Part shown: positions 33,351-44,960 of the stretch, piece after piece
Layout: every line of letters starts with the position of its first letter
How positions within the stretch are numbered: the stretch's first letter is position 1
NCBI GenBank assembly: GCA_001939145.1
Contig: LSRX01000578.1
Location: 26,573 to 90,572 of the forward strand
Direction: 5' to 3'
Source: Symbiodinium microadriaticum
Taxonomy: Eukaryota; Sar; Dinophyceae; Suessiales; Symbiodiniaceae
Length of the DNA: 64,000 bases
Notes under the pieces: generated by a model
Told to the model about the DNA's origin: nothing
Database searches by the model: none
Seen by the model: the letters and a program-made list of their open reading frames with translations, nothing else
Translations under genes and position numbers: made by a program

Positions 33351-35240
33351 TCCTTCACACTGCCTGCGAGGAGATGATGGCAGCGGAAGACGGCGGCCAA
33401 GGCGGGAGATGAAGGATGGGACTTTCGGAGCGCCGGGGCCAAAGGCCAGTCGCTAGCTATCAGCGCTACACGTCACACAAGGAGCAACAATCAGAGCCGA
33501 GTGATCCTGCTGTTCAGGAAGTGATCGTGAATGATCGTGAAGTTCGGAAGCCTGATGCCGAGCCAACTTTTGGGGAGACTTGGGCCTGAGTACGCAATGT
33601 CGTGATGTGAATCATGACGCGGAGTCCTAATGACGTAAGGTCATGTAAGGTCTATAGAACGGGCGCTCTGAGCTTTCCCCCAGTAGTTTGACGCCCAGGG
33701 GCGTCTGTCCAGTTGCTAAGCAACTTTGTTAATGCCCTTCAGAGCAGCCGGCAACGGCCGAATGTCAGACGACAGCTTGGGTTTGTTTGCCAGCGCTCTT
33801 CTCATCTTGAGGCCACGGATCAGCAAAGATGATGCGGCCAAAGAAGGGCCTGCATTCTCGACGAAGGTTCAAGCATCAGAGCCAGATTGAATCGACGATC
33901 AATTCACTTGAAGCCATCGTGCAGAATGTGGCCATTTCTTGGCTCGCCGAGCGCCCCAAATTGAGCATGGCTCCTCACTGGTTCTGCCAGGGAGGGCTGA
34001 TGTTCCCTCCTCGGCTGAGGGAGCTCCAGACGTAAACGCAAACGTTGAAGCTGCAGCTGAATCAGCTGCAGCCACGATTCCCTGCGTCAGTGCAGACTTA
34101 CAAAATGCGTGATCTGGCATCCAACGCCGATTGCCACAGATTGATCTGCCACCGCTGGCCGCTGCCGAATACTCTTAGTGCCAGGCTCCACCTGGCCGTG
34201 CCAAGACCCTGAGACGCGGTGGCCCAGCACGATTTCCAGGTTTGGGTTTCTGAGCGTGACGCGTCGCCGTTGCATGCCGTCGCAATATGCAGCCCTTTTG
34301 CTCCTGGACATGGAGTGCACGCACATGTCATGCATAGGCGCGATAAGCATTCGGGGCGAACGCCGGGTGTCTAAGTGGGTGTCTAAAGCACTGTTCAGAG
34401 CTCCTTCGAGTTGGGCATGGAAGGGCATCATACGTGTTGCTGATCACATGAGCGCTCGAAAGCACAGTTGAGGAGAGCAGGTCAAGCGGTTCTGTGGACC
34501 CAAGCACGCTTGCAAAGTGAGAAGATCTGCTGCTGTGCTTCAGCGTAAGATGGCGCCGCCCGGCACGGTGGCCAAGTCGTCTGCAATCCACACAGAACCA
34601 GAGGATCCTGCGCCCTCCCTGCTCTCCTCAGTTGAGGTGCTGCGCATCCGAATCTCACCGTGGGCGGTCTGCTGGCCGCAGGAGGCCTGTGTTCATCAGC
34701 GCTCGCAGGGCCAATCTTTGCTTTCACGGCCGTGACGTGAATGCTATTGTCCTCATTCTGCAGCCCGCTTGACCGCTTGAAAATGGAGGCTGATCACCTA
34801 CGTCGAAATTACAGCAAGTCTGGTGGCTTTTTCTATCCGAGCCTTGCATGCCAATTGCAAGCAAGATAGTGGAGTGTAGCGTTCGGCCCGACGTTACGGC
34901 TGCTAAAGTAGAACAGCTGCGATGAGACACATTACTCGGGTCATCGCAGTTTTCTATTGCGATTTGCTTGCCTGGCGGAATGATGCCATGGTTACTCGAC
35001 TGTCTTGGGCGCTCAGTGACGACCTGAGATGCCTGGGGCATGTGAAGTTGCACCCACAGCACCTTACCATGAGGCCTGCTCCTCGCCTTGGCGAAGGAGG
35101 AGGCTCTTATGGTACTGCGTGCCTTTACATAGAGCACACACATTCACTTCACGCAGGCTTCCCCATCCGCTGATTCACAGATCAGTGGTGCCGGCTGCCC
35201 GCCCGAGTCCCAGGCTGATCCATCGCGCTGCTTTTTCAGG
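33351..35240. other. Unassigned interval
   Basis: Scattered short open frames on both strands. A + stretch at 34550-34690 (PPGTVAKSSAIHTEPEDPAP) could be an exon. Nothing recognised. Confidence 0.3.
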
Positions 35241-36193
35241 CGCATCGTGGTGATTGTGCTGCATGTGGTGTCCTTGCGAGGTACTTCCACCAGACCGCGT
35301 GTGCAGCCGAGCCGTTCAAGACCTTCCTGCAGGTAGGTTGTTCTGGTAGCCAGGCAGTCTCAGTGGAGTGGCTTTTCACTAAGAAAATCGAATCTGTGTT
35401 GGTAGCAGGATGTTACAGGCTAGTTGGAGTCAGAGCCGTGCAGACTGCAGGCCATGCTTGCGACATGCTAGGTAGGGGGGAAGGCTAGGTGGAATTCAGA
35501 ATTCTCAGGCTTGGCAAATGCTTGAAAGCTTGACCAGGAGTGGCAGGAGAAGGCGACGGAGCCGAGCTCCGTGTCTGTATCCGATCTCCAAAGACACCTG
35601 CTTCACATGATTGATGCTGCGCATGCAGACAAACGAAGCTGTGGACATGAGCCAGTCTGATACCAGCTCAGTTGTGCGCTCAGACGATACATGTTTTGTT
35701 GAACAGACCCGGTGCTGGCTTTGCGACAACCGCCAGCCGTGCTCTTATGTCTCTGTCAAAGATCTCTTGACAAACATGTCTGGCAAAGATATTCGTGTTT
35801 GCTTGCCACGTCAAGGCTTGTGACCCGGGCGCGCAGCGTACTACAGGAGCACCTGCCTGCGTTTCTTGTGCTCTAAGGCAAACTCCGTTCCTAGACAGTG
35901 TTCTCTCCAGATGTGAACCGCAGAATCGGGACCTTGGGACCCCAACCCCGATGAGCAGACTGCATTCATTGCGAGGACCTTCTCTACATCCAGCGCCCTG
36001 AGCTTCCCCAGGTTGGCCAGGACCGATGGAAGCAACGAAAGCCTGTCCGGGAATCCTTCGAACCGATGAATGAACAAATACTAAGGTGGGAAACTTGCGA
36101 GCGGCCTGTGCGGTATTGTGTTCGATACTTCCAGCAGGAGGGGAGCTTGCACCCAGAATGGAAGGAGCCCGGGACCGAGGTTTGCCCAACTTA
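35241..36193 (+). CDS. Unrecognised multi-exon gene pieces
   Basis: Three convincing + exons. From about 35241 to 35330, between an AG and a GTAGGT donor: GDCAACGVLARYFHQTACAA and EPFKTFLQ. From about 35610 to 35822: VEQTRCWLCDNRQPCSY and VSVKDLLTNMSGKDIRVCLP. From about 36022 to 36193: DRWKQRKPVRESFEPMNEQI and ERPVRYCVRYFQQEGSLHPE. The Cys-rich pieces may bind metal. They may be the N-terminal part of the FkbM gene just downstream or a separate gene. No family recognised. Confidence 0.4.
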
Positions 36194-36514
36194 AATCGAT
36201 GTTTGTTTTTTCGGAGATGCTACACTTAGGACCTGCGTCGCAGCATGGATTCTGGCTCTCTTTGCATCGACGCGAAGTCAGGCGACATTTACTTGGGTGC
36301 CATGTGATGAGATGCTCCAGCCTGCAGGCCGTACAGCCTTGGTCCTTCTACGAGATCGGCCCGGGGCTTCTGTTGCTTTCTGGAAGCGCTTCTGGTGCTT
36401 CCTTGGTTCGTGCCGGTCTGTCGCTCCGCAAGGGTTGTCACTGATCATGGGCTGTGCCTTCGAAGAGGCCGGGAGAATGCACTTGCAAGCTTGTGATTGA
36501 GATCTAACCTTCAC

Positions 36515-37092
36515 TAGCTTGAGGCGACCTTCTTCGAACTCTATGGCATCACCCCTTCCCAGGCCAAGTCGTGGCGGTTGCGTCTCAAGGTTCCTCCCTC
36601 CTCCGCTCCAGGTGGCATACAACTTTTACGTCCTGGGACTTCCGTACCACCGTCCTAACCCAGTCTTACACATCCAGGCTGTGGCTGCGCAGCGCCCATG
36701 CAAAGCTCCACGATTCTCTTTTTTGATGAGAGGAAGCCGAGTTGGGGACTGCTGAAAGGCTGCGCAAACCTGAGGACCGGGCAAAGTCCGGGTTTTTCAA
36801 TATCTCAACTCGGCTTTTGCCGAGGATGCCCCGCTGGTCATCGACATAGGCTCGCAGCCGGGAAGGAGGGACTCTGTGCCTGTGGGGCCTGTGGGACCGG
36901 AGAGATTCGGGGAGGCATGGGCTTGGGAGCTGATTCGCAAGCAGCTGAGATGCTTTTTCTGTTGGCCCTCCAAGGCCTGGCTGTGTGAGCCCAGGCGCTA
37001 CTTCCTGTCCCAGGGCTTTCGTGTTGTTGCCGTGGAAGCGAACAGACGCGCCATCGAGGCAGGACGCGCTCAAGGCAGGTGTGGTAACAGCA
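36515..37092 (+). CDS. FkbM-type SAM methyltransferase, partial model
   Basis: An exon at about 36510-36585 reads LEATFFELYGITPSQAKSWR. At about 36789-36857 the frame reads VRVFQYLNSAFAEDAPLVID followed by IGSQ, the beta1 strand and glycine loop of a Rossmann methyltransferase. After an intron, about 36985-37075 reads RRYFLSQGFRVVAVEANRRA and IEAG, in which V-V-A-V-E-A-N is the acidic end of beta2, typical of the FkbM family. Later motifs are not visible before the minisatellite begins at about 37310, so the gene either ends early, continues beyond it or is truncated. In this family the substrate is often a sugar hydroxyl; here it is unknown. Confidence 0.6.
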
Positions 37093-37309
37093 GGACATGC
37101 CAGTTTCTTACGAGAAGGTGGCCATGACAATTGACTGGGTGAAGCAGTTGCCCCAGAGCCTGCTAGGGACAGGCCTGCGTTCACGCACAGGTATGCAAGT
37201 CGCTTGTCGCGGCTGAGGCCTTTGGTCCTGGAGGGGCAGCTCGTTTTTCTTCATGCTGAGCGGTCCTCGGAAGATCCTGCGTCGAGTGTGTATGCTAAAG
37301 GGGGAGCAT

Positions 37310-38985
37310 GAAGTTTTCCTGCAATGAAGGGCTTGGGAGCTGATGCTCATGATGCTAGCCTGCCCGATTGCCATATCATGCAATAAATGGCTGAGCTGGC
37401 CCGCTGGAATGTACTGGAATGAAAGATCGAAACTCTTGGGAGCTGATGCTCATGACGCTGGCGCGCTCGATTGGATGCAATGAAAGGCTCAGCTAGTGCA
37501 CTGGAATGTGAGTGGAACGAAAGGCTTGGGAGGTGATGCTCATGATGCTGGCCCGCCGGATGAAAAGTTCGGCTGGCCGGCTGGAAAGTGACTGGAATGA
37601 AAGGCTTACAGTGACGGGATTGGGAGCTGATGCTCATGATGTTTGTCCGCTGAATTGAATGCAGTGAAGGGCTTGGGAGCTGATGCTCGTGATGCTGGCC
37701 CGCCCGATCGGATGCAATGAAGGGCTTGGGAGCTGATGCTCATGATGCTGGCCCGCCCGATCGGATGCAATGAAGGGCTTGGGGGCTGATGCTCATGATG
37801 CTGGCCTGCCCGATTGGATGCAATGCAGGGCTTGGGGGCTGATGCTCATGATGCTGGCCCGCCCGATCGGATGCAATGAAGGGCTTGGGGGCTGATGCTC
37901 ATGATGCTGGCCTGCCCGATTGGATGCAATGCAGGGCTTGGGGGCTGATGCTCATGATGCTGGCCCGCCCGATCGGATGCAATGAAGGGCTTGGGGGCTG
38001 ATGCTCATGATGCTGGCCTGCCCGATTGGATGCAATGCAGGGCTTGGGGGCTGATGCTCATGATGCTGGCCCGCCCGATCGGATGCAATGAAGGGCTTGG
38101 GGGCTGATGCTCATGATGCTGGCCTGCCCGATTGGATGCAATGCAGGGCTTGGGGGCTGATGCTCATGATGCTGGCCCGCCCGATCGGATGCAATGAAGG
38201 GCTTGGGGGCTGATGCTCATGATGCTGGCCTGCCCGATTGGATGCAATGCAGGGCTTGGGGGCTGATGCTCATGATGCTGGCCCGCCCGATCGGATGCAA
38301 TGAAGGGCTTGGGGGCTGATGCTCATGATGCTGGCCTGCCCGATTGGATGCAATGCAGGGCTTGGGGGCTGATGCTCATGATGCTGGCCCGCCCGATCGG
38401 ATGCAATGAAGGGCTTGGGGGCTGATGCTCATGATGCTGGCCTGCCCGATTGGATGCAATGCAGGGCTTGGGGGCTGATGCTCATGATGCTGGCCCGCCC
38501 GATCGGATGCAATGAAGGGCTTGGGGGCTGATGCTCATGATGCTGGCCTGCCCGATTGGATGCAATGCAGGGCTTGGGGGCTGATGCTCATGATGCTGGC
38601 CCGCCCGATCGGATGCAATGAAGGGCTTGGGGGCTGATGCTCATGATGCTGGCCTGCCCGATTGGATGCAATGCAGGGCTTGGGGGCTGATGCTCATGAT
38701 GCTGGCCCGCCCGATCGGATGCAATGAAGGGCTTGGGGGCTGATGCTCATGATGCTGGCCTGCCCGATTGGATGCAATGCAGGGCTTGGGGGCAGATGCT
38801 CATGATGCTGGCCCGCCCGATCGGATGCAATGAAGGGCTTGGGGGCTGATGCTCATGATGCTGGCCCGCTCGATCGGATGCAATGAAGGGCTTGAGAGCT
38901 GATACTCATGATGCTGGCTCGCTCGATTGGATGCAGGCCTGCCCGATCGGATGCAATGCAGGGCTTGGGAGTTGATGCTCATGAT
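37310..38985 (+). repeat. 53-bp minisatellite with a 106-bp higher-order repeat
   Basis: Units of 53 bases contain GCTGATGCTCATGATGCTGG and a GGATGCAATG box. The first few copies (37310-37680) are degenerate and vary in length; from about 37680 the period is exactly 53. From about 37787 to 38850 two subtypes alternate (CCTGCCCGATTGG with GCAG, and CCCGCCCGATCGG with GAAG), giving about ten copies of a 106-base dimer. The last copies to 38985 degenerate again. Occasional open frames in it carry no meaning. Confidence 0.95.
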
Positions 38986-39159
38986 GCTGGATTGGTTGGT
39001 TCGTGGGATATGATATAAGCAGTCCGCGACCTTGAACGCTGCCGTGCAGGTACGCGCAAAGCCACAACAGGGTCATTGGGCTTGCTAGGCCAGCATTCTT
39101 TATCAGTTCACAAGCCTTTTAATTTTATTCCAACCAGCCAGGTCAATTCGTGAGCATCG

Positions 39160-39490
39160 GCGGCCAAGCCTTACATTCCACCCAACCGCTTGCATCATGA
39201 GCATCAGCTCCCAAGCCAGTTATTGCGGGCCATCGACTTGTGTTTCACCCAGACAGCATCATGAAATTCTTCATTGCAGCTAGCTGAGCATTGGCTCACA
39301 GGTTTTTTGACATCGAGCCGGGCAAGCATCATGAGCACATATGAGCATTACCTCTCGGGCTCTCAAGCCTTTCATTGCACCAGCTCCCAAGCAGTTTGTT
39401 GCACCCAACCGGGCTAGCATCAATAACATGTCCCGAAGCCTTGCATTGCAACCAATCCGACCAGCATCATGAGCATCAGCTGCCTTGCCC
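39160..39490 (-). repeat. Degenerate inverted copies of the 53-bp minisatellite
   Basis: Several blocks are reverse complements of the array motif, for example GCATCATGAGCATCAGCTCC at 39194 and again in variant form near 39460, spaced by diverged filler. They face the main array across about 170 bases of unrelated sequence. Confidence 0.8.
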
Positions 39491-39960
39491 AGCTGTCATT
39501 CCACTTTATTTCTTTGTTCGGCCAGTAACAGAGGATTCCCATTGATGAGGGGCTAGCGGCTGTCTGTGCATATGTGGCCACCGTAGTGAGTATCGGCTTC
39601 CAAGCACTCCTTGTGTTGCTTAGCCTTGCTGAGCAAAGGTTGCTGTAGGACAGGTTGCTGCTACGTCGCGGGCTGCGGATCTTCTTGCAGAGTATTACCC
39701 TTGCGTGTTCGGGGTGTAGGACGGCCATTAAACTCTGTGGATCAACAGTGATTCCTGAATCTGGCATTTGCTCGGGACTTGACGTTGTTTGGTCATGCCT
39801 GGATTGTGTCACCTTTGACGAAGATTCTGCAATGTCGGCATATGTTGTGGCAACTGCCCTTTGAGGGTCTGTGCCGACGGAGGTCGGACTACATGTGTCA
39901 CCATACGTGGATTCGGGTTGAAGTCTTCGCTGTCGTGAGTCTTGTGACATGTGGGCGTTG
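39491..39960. other. Unassigned interval
   Basis: A minus-strand frame is open from 40232 to 39420, but it overlaps a better + exon at 39990 and carries no recognisable domain. Nothing else seen. Confidence 0.3.
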
Positions 39961-41170
39961 GAGTCCCGAACACATCTCAGGCAGTTGCGCCACCGGGAGG
40001 TGGCGGAAGCACCACAACCGTCTATGCTTTCGACGATCGTCCGGACAGCGCAGTTACCTGCAAAGGAAAGAATGTAGGTTGCTGCTGGTGCCTGGTCTGC
40101 ATAGATGTTCACAGTACCAGGAGCAGAGCAATGCACAGGCATGGGTAGAAGAGGTCGGAGGTGTAGCCACCTCTGTCCGTCGTGGACTCGGCTAACCATT
40201 TCGTGGGGCCTCGAGGTGGACAGCATTGCCACTGACAGGCACTATCGAATGTGCTGATTTGCTGCGCCTGTTTGGCCAAGCAGTGCGAGACCTTACTTTT
40301 GTAATGGCCCGCAGATTCGAGTTGAAAGAGCATCGGAGAGGTATACATGAAGATCGATGTGGAATCCAGTACCATCGATTGTTTGGACTCCCTGGTGCAA
40401 TCTCAAAGAGATGCTCCCGGCCTTACTCCCGGATTTGAGAGCCCAGCTTGGCGCTTCTGACAGTCCGCTCCCGCTAGAGAGGCCGGCAGCCCGTTCTGCC
40501 GAAATTCCTTTCCATGGAGCTGGAGGCCAGCAACCTTTGCAGCTTGCCGGAGAGGTTTGCGAGACTGTCGCATGCTCTCATAAAGGCGGCATCGCTGTTC
40601 AATCCCTTCCACAGAAAGCTGAAAGAGTTGGGTGTGCAGCCTAGTGTTGCCTAGCGCACTGAATTGCATCTATGGGCCTGCGATGGAAGCCGAGGCTATC
40701 TCTTCTACAAAGCCTGTCGTCAGTCCGCTCCCCATCGCTGGTGCACTCTGCCTGCGTGGAGAGAAGGGACGGGACAGGGAGGCATACACTTCAGCTGAGG
40801 TATGTCTATTCCCCTTCGCCCTGCGAGCAAGGGCGATACAGCAGAGAGGCCCAAAACTAAGACCCCCAGTTTTTTTTTTTTGGCGGCGCAGATCCTTGTG
40901 CTGCCATTGCAGGTGCCGGGCTGTGGAAGTGGTCCCTTCGGTGTGGCCGCTGTGGACTACCTCCGTGGCTTGAGGAGACGTCGGGGTGCGCAAGAGCCAC
41001 GATGCTGGAGGTTTGTGTGTTTGTCAGGTGGAGCCCCATCGACGAGTTACCAACCGACACGCAGTGGGTAGAGGAGTTTGAGAAGGGCATTGATTGGCGT
41101 TGGCCTTACGCCGGCGATTTGGTGCTCATGCGACTGGGAATCCTTGAGAAGCGTAAGGTTCGACTTGCAT
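39961..41170 (+). CDS. Unrecognised multi-exon gene
   Basis: A clear exon at about 39984-40075 reads AVAPPGGGGSTTTVYAFDDR and PDSAVTCKGKN, ending at a GTAGGT donor. A frame at 40415-40640 (PALLPDLRAQLGASDSPLPL) looks coding. Near 40910-40960, VPGCGSGPFGVAAVDYLR resembles the glycine loop of a methyltransferase, but the other motifs are not visible. From about 41029, WSPIDELPTDTQWVEEFEKG and WRWPYAGDLVLMRLG is a good exon. They may be one gene. A T-run (about 12 T) precedes 40882. Confidence 0.4.
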
Positions 41171-42786
41171 GCCATGCGAGTGGCATAGATCCAATCAGCA
41201 AATCAAGGGAAAAAGGAGCGGCCTCCAACACCTGGGCAACCGCGGGAGACTCCAAATTGTTGCTATGTCATGTCGGCAGGTGCCTACGGTTTTTACAAGG
41301 CAGGCAGCGTGTCCGGCTGCCCAGGTCCCTGAACTGACTTCCAGGCAGACTTCCCTCGACTTAACGCAGAGGCCCTCGCTGCTGGGAGGAGGAGGTTGCG
41401 GAGCGCTCATGGCCCAGCGCTCAGCGAAGCTCGCGTGGACGTCGGGACGCGGCGGCGGCTTTCTTGCATCAGGTGGCCAGTGGCATGATGGTGGAGAAGG
41501 ATCCCCAGGTCCGGAAATCACGGGGCGTGGAAGACCCTCCGCGCAGTGTCGATCTTGTGCAGTGCGCTTTTGTCTCGCCAGTCTGCTTTCCTTCTTGGCA
41601 CAGCCACCAGTGGTGCTCTGACAGCGGGGATCCAAGGGCCCTTCCCGCGGACTTTCGGGTGCGTGTGTGTGGGGGCGTGGTCACAAGATCATGCAGAGTA
41701 GTCACTGAGTAGTCACTGAAGGCGGGCATGCTTCCCCGTTTCCTCTCCTCGCGGAAGGTACCTGGACTTACAGAGGTTATGGGCAATACCAAACGTGACA
41801 TGCACGTCAGCATGCCTGTTTTGATGCAGAAGGTAATGCCGACTGGCCTCGTGTCGCTGCTTGGGCTCATGGACGCAGCCTCGATCACAAATTTCGTGCG
41901 ACCGGACTTTGGATGCATTGACCTTGTAGGCCTTGGCTTACAACTGCATGCAGCTCAGAAAATGGTGGGATCCAGAGGCCACCCGCGCTTCCCATTGTGC
42001 AGATCCACTCCAAGGGAATGGCAAGCTGTGTCCGCTCGCCTCGACTGCCGTGTGGCGGGGCACAGACTAGGGTATCAGGTCTTCAAGCGCCCTGACTGGG
42101 GATCCCAGCGTTCTTGGAGTCTTGGAGTGTGGATGGCTTCCCTCTGACCCGTGGCAGGATCTTCCTTTCATCAAGCTGAAGGCCTAGGCCAGCTAAGATG
42201 CAGGGATCTGTTCAGTTTCTCTCATCTTCTCATCGGGTTTCTGCTGGACTGGCTTTGGGCCTGCCAAGAGTCATCTGGCTGCAAGACATGTGAAGAAGCC
42301 ATGCGGACCCGACAGTCCTCTCGACAGTCCCCTTCGAAACAACAGGAGCAACAGCAGGAACAACAAAGACAGCAAGAGCAGTCCGTGCAGCGACAGGTAC
42401 CTGCGAGTGGATTTGCGAATGGCAACTGTTGCGAGCGTTTCTTTCACCGCCACAGCTACCTTTCTTGTTCATGTGATATACGACGTACTGGGACATCTCG
42501 GAAGTGTCATCCTAATTGTCAGAGCCATGGCGAGTGGCTTGGCGGGCAAAATTCGCCGCGTTACAGAGTCAGACGAGTTTGACTTGAGTGGCTATGACCA
42601 GGCCAGGCAGGGATCAAGGACACTGCCCAGCTTGGAGAGAAGATTCCAAGCTCTACTTTACTGTATCGAATCACGGCACCGTGCGCACCGTGCGCACCTG
42701 TCCCCGCCCCGATGCCTTCCATGCCTTCGATGCCTTCGATGCGCCCAGGTCGTAGAAGTTCCGAGTCTCGTCGCTCTTTTTTTGGC
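41171..42786. other. Unassigned interval
   Basis: Open frames on both strands without domains. A Gln-rich + stretch (about 42335-42395, CAA/CAG codons) and a 9-bp repeat of the GATGCCTTC type at 42712-42745 stand out. It may contain the 5' exons of the conserved gene that follows. Confidence 0.3.
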
Positions 42787-44960
42787 TTTGGAGGTGCGCT
42801 GCAACGAGCTGGCGAAGGCCGCCTTCGACGAACCCCTGGCTCTGAAGGCCGGGTCGGAGACCACTCAACAAAAGGGAGGGCCTCTGTTCTCGCCTTCGGG
42901 GCCTTCGGCATCCTTCGGCCTGAAGGAGATGGTCCGCATCTCCTTCGTGGTCGGAGGAGGCAAGCTGGTACGCCAGAAATACTCGGACGACCTGCCGAAG
43001 CACTTTTGCTCCGCGCTCACGCTCGTTGGCTTCCAAGAGGAGCGCCAAGAAGCGCCTCGAATGCGCAAGCGGACGCTCTGAGTAGAGCATGGCACACGTT
43101 CCGAGCCACGGCCTGTCACTTCGGAACGACCTTTGGCAGGACAACAGCGCAACCGTGGAGCAAGGGTCAGCGGGGAAGTTCAAGTACCACCACGACACGA
43201 ACAAGAATTTGAAGTTCGTGCACGTTTTCCCCAAGATTTCAGAGGCACTCTTTGGCTGTGCCGAAGCACTGAAGCCAACTGAAGCCGTCCTGTGCTCTAG
43301 GCAGCTCCAGCGAGAGCGGCCGAAGAGGGCGAAGCAGCGGAGGCTGCGGAAGCCACGCCCGAAGAGATGCTGCTTCGCAGCGCCTGGGACAAGAGTCTCA
43401 ACTCTGCTGGACACACTCTTGCATGAACTTGTGAGAGTCTTGTGAGCGTGCTCTTGTGCTTCTCGCGATACTCCCACTAGCGAAAGGTGACGATGCAGAC
43501 TTCCTCCGGCTGGTTCAGGCACAGGTCGTGCGAGCCTGACCTTCTGCAGACAGCGGCCGAGTCTGCTCGACTTCTGCGACAAAGGTCACGTATGCAGAGA
43601 AGAAGAGGCTGCTGGATCTCCTGAAGCAGTGGCGAGCCTTAAATGGCCTTGTAGCATTCATCTGGGCTTGGATGTGCTGACGGTGGCAAAGAGTCTCAGG
43701 CGCATCTCCGACCTGGAGGCTTTCTGCTTGAACATGGCTCCGTTAGTTCTCCAGCTTTCTCAAATGTCGAGCAGTGAGGTGAGCACGTCCATGTTGTTAC
43801 TTTCAGGCGATCGAGGCGAAAATGACCCGCCTTGAGCGGCTGGAGCCTTCTGAGGAGGCGCTGTTCAACGACGTTGGGGCAGAGGCCTGCAGAGTTACAC
43901 AATCTCGCAGGGCTGGCTCCGAGTTTCATCTCCACGCGCTCGTGAAAGGAACTGAAGGAGAAGCGTAAAGTGGTGGAGGGCGAGATGAAAGCTATGGTGG
44001 ACTCGGGACGGCTCACCGCCGCCGAGAGAACCGACCTCCTAGCGTCTCGGAGAAGAACGGCTGTTCGAATCTTCCACCCTCAACTGCTCCCTTCCTTCCC
44101 TGAGGGCTGCTACTGTAACGACAGTATCCTGCAAAGGAGCAGCTGGAGGGAAAGCTTGAAGCGGTCAACGCGGAGATCGCCAAAGCGCAGCAAGATGGGA
44201 AAGCCAAGAAGGTACAGGCACAGTGGTTGGTTCGCGCGGTTCCCCGCAAAGTGAGCGAGCTTACCTCGTGAAACATTTGTGGACCAAACTACAGTCCTGC
44301 GCGCAGGCTTTGCAGCACCAGCTTGAACTCATGCAGAGCACAAAGGCTTCAGTGAAAGCAGCTGAGCCAGTTGCCCTGCCTCCGTTGAAGCACGGCGCGA
44401 AAATCCGAGAGTTGCGCCTGAGACCCGAGCTTCCTCGCCGTTGCGTCAACTTTTCGACATCTGCGTATCGCAGAAGAGGCTTTCCCTGCGCTCACTGAGG
44501 TATGAAGCTCGCTGAGCTTGCGCAGGTCGAGAAGGCGAGAAGATGCGCCCGGTTGCAACACCGGCACCATGTGCTCCGTGCCCTCGTCAGGTCTCGAAAG
44601 GCTGGAGCTTACTGCGCTGCCGCCGGTGTTTTTCCGCTGTTCACTCCATCGCCTGCATCGCAGGGCACTACTCGATGGACGAGCTGAAGAGGCTCGCACT
44701 GGCTATGCGGAAACGTGGAAGACTGAGAGTCTGGAGCCTGGAGAGGCTGGGGGAGCGTCCGGAGATCGAGGAGGCGGTGGAGGAGCTCGAGAAGCGGGCA
44801 AGGGGATGGCTGGAAAGCGACGAGGCGCGGCAGCGGATGCAGCGGCAGCGGCCCCCAGAGAACTCCGCGCTGTGCGGATCTGTGCGGTCTCCGAGGTCTT
44901 CCAGGAGCGGCTGCAGGCCTTTTCGGAGTCCGCACATCGATGGGCCACTCTCTCTACTTT
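42787..44960 (+). CDS. Conserved coiled-coil protein of unknown function, multi-exon
   Basis: Exons in order: about 42796-43035 (VRCNELAKAAFDEPLALKAG, then MVRISFVVGGGKLVRQKYSD and DLPKHFCSALTLVGFQEE); about 43165-43242 (GKFKYHHDTNKNLKFVHVFP); from 43587 (VTYAEKKRLLDLLKQWRAL); from 43807 (AIEAKMTRLERLEPSEEALF); from about 43952 (ELKEKRKVVEGEMKAMVDSG, RLTAAERTDLLA); from about 44136 (EQLEGKLEAVNAEIAKAQQD, GKAKK); about 44385-44430 (LKHGAKIRELRLR); about 44675-44824 (MDELKRLALAMRKRGRLRVW, then RPEIEEAVEELEKRARGWLE and SDE). A 71-base GC-AG intron (44825-44895) joins SDE in frame to VFQERLQAFSES. A small folded N-terminal domain is followed by helical coil. I have the impression of a family found across dinoflagellates but cannot name it. 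Confidence 0.6.

Noticed and set aside
36666-37184. Minus-strand ORF containing YVDD, like a reverse transcriptase motif
   Set aside because: It mirrors the FkbM exons on + and has none of the surrounding reverse-transcriptase motifs.
37310-38985. CRISPR-like regular repeats
   Set aside because: There are no unique spacers; the 53-bp units are adjacent and the genome is eukaryotic.
39420-40232. Minus-strand ORF of 270 codons
   Set aside because: It overlaps a clear + exon with a GTAGGT donor at about 39984-40075 and runs into the minisatellite-derived repeats.
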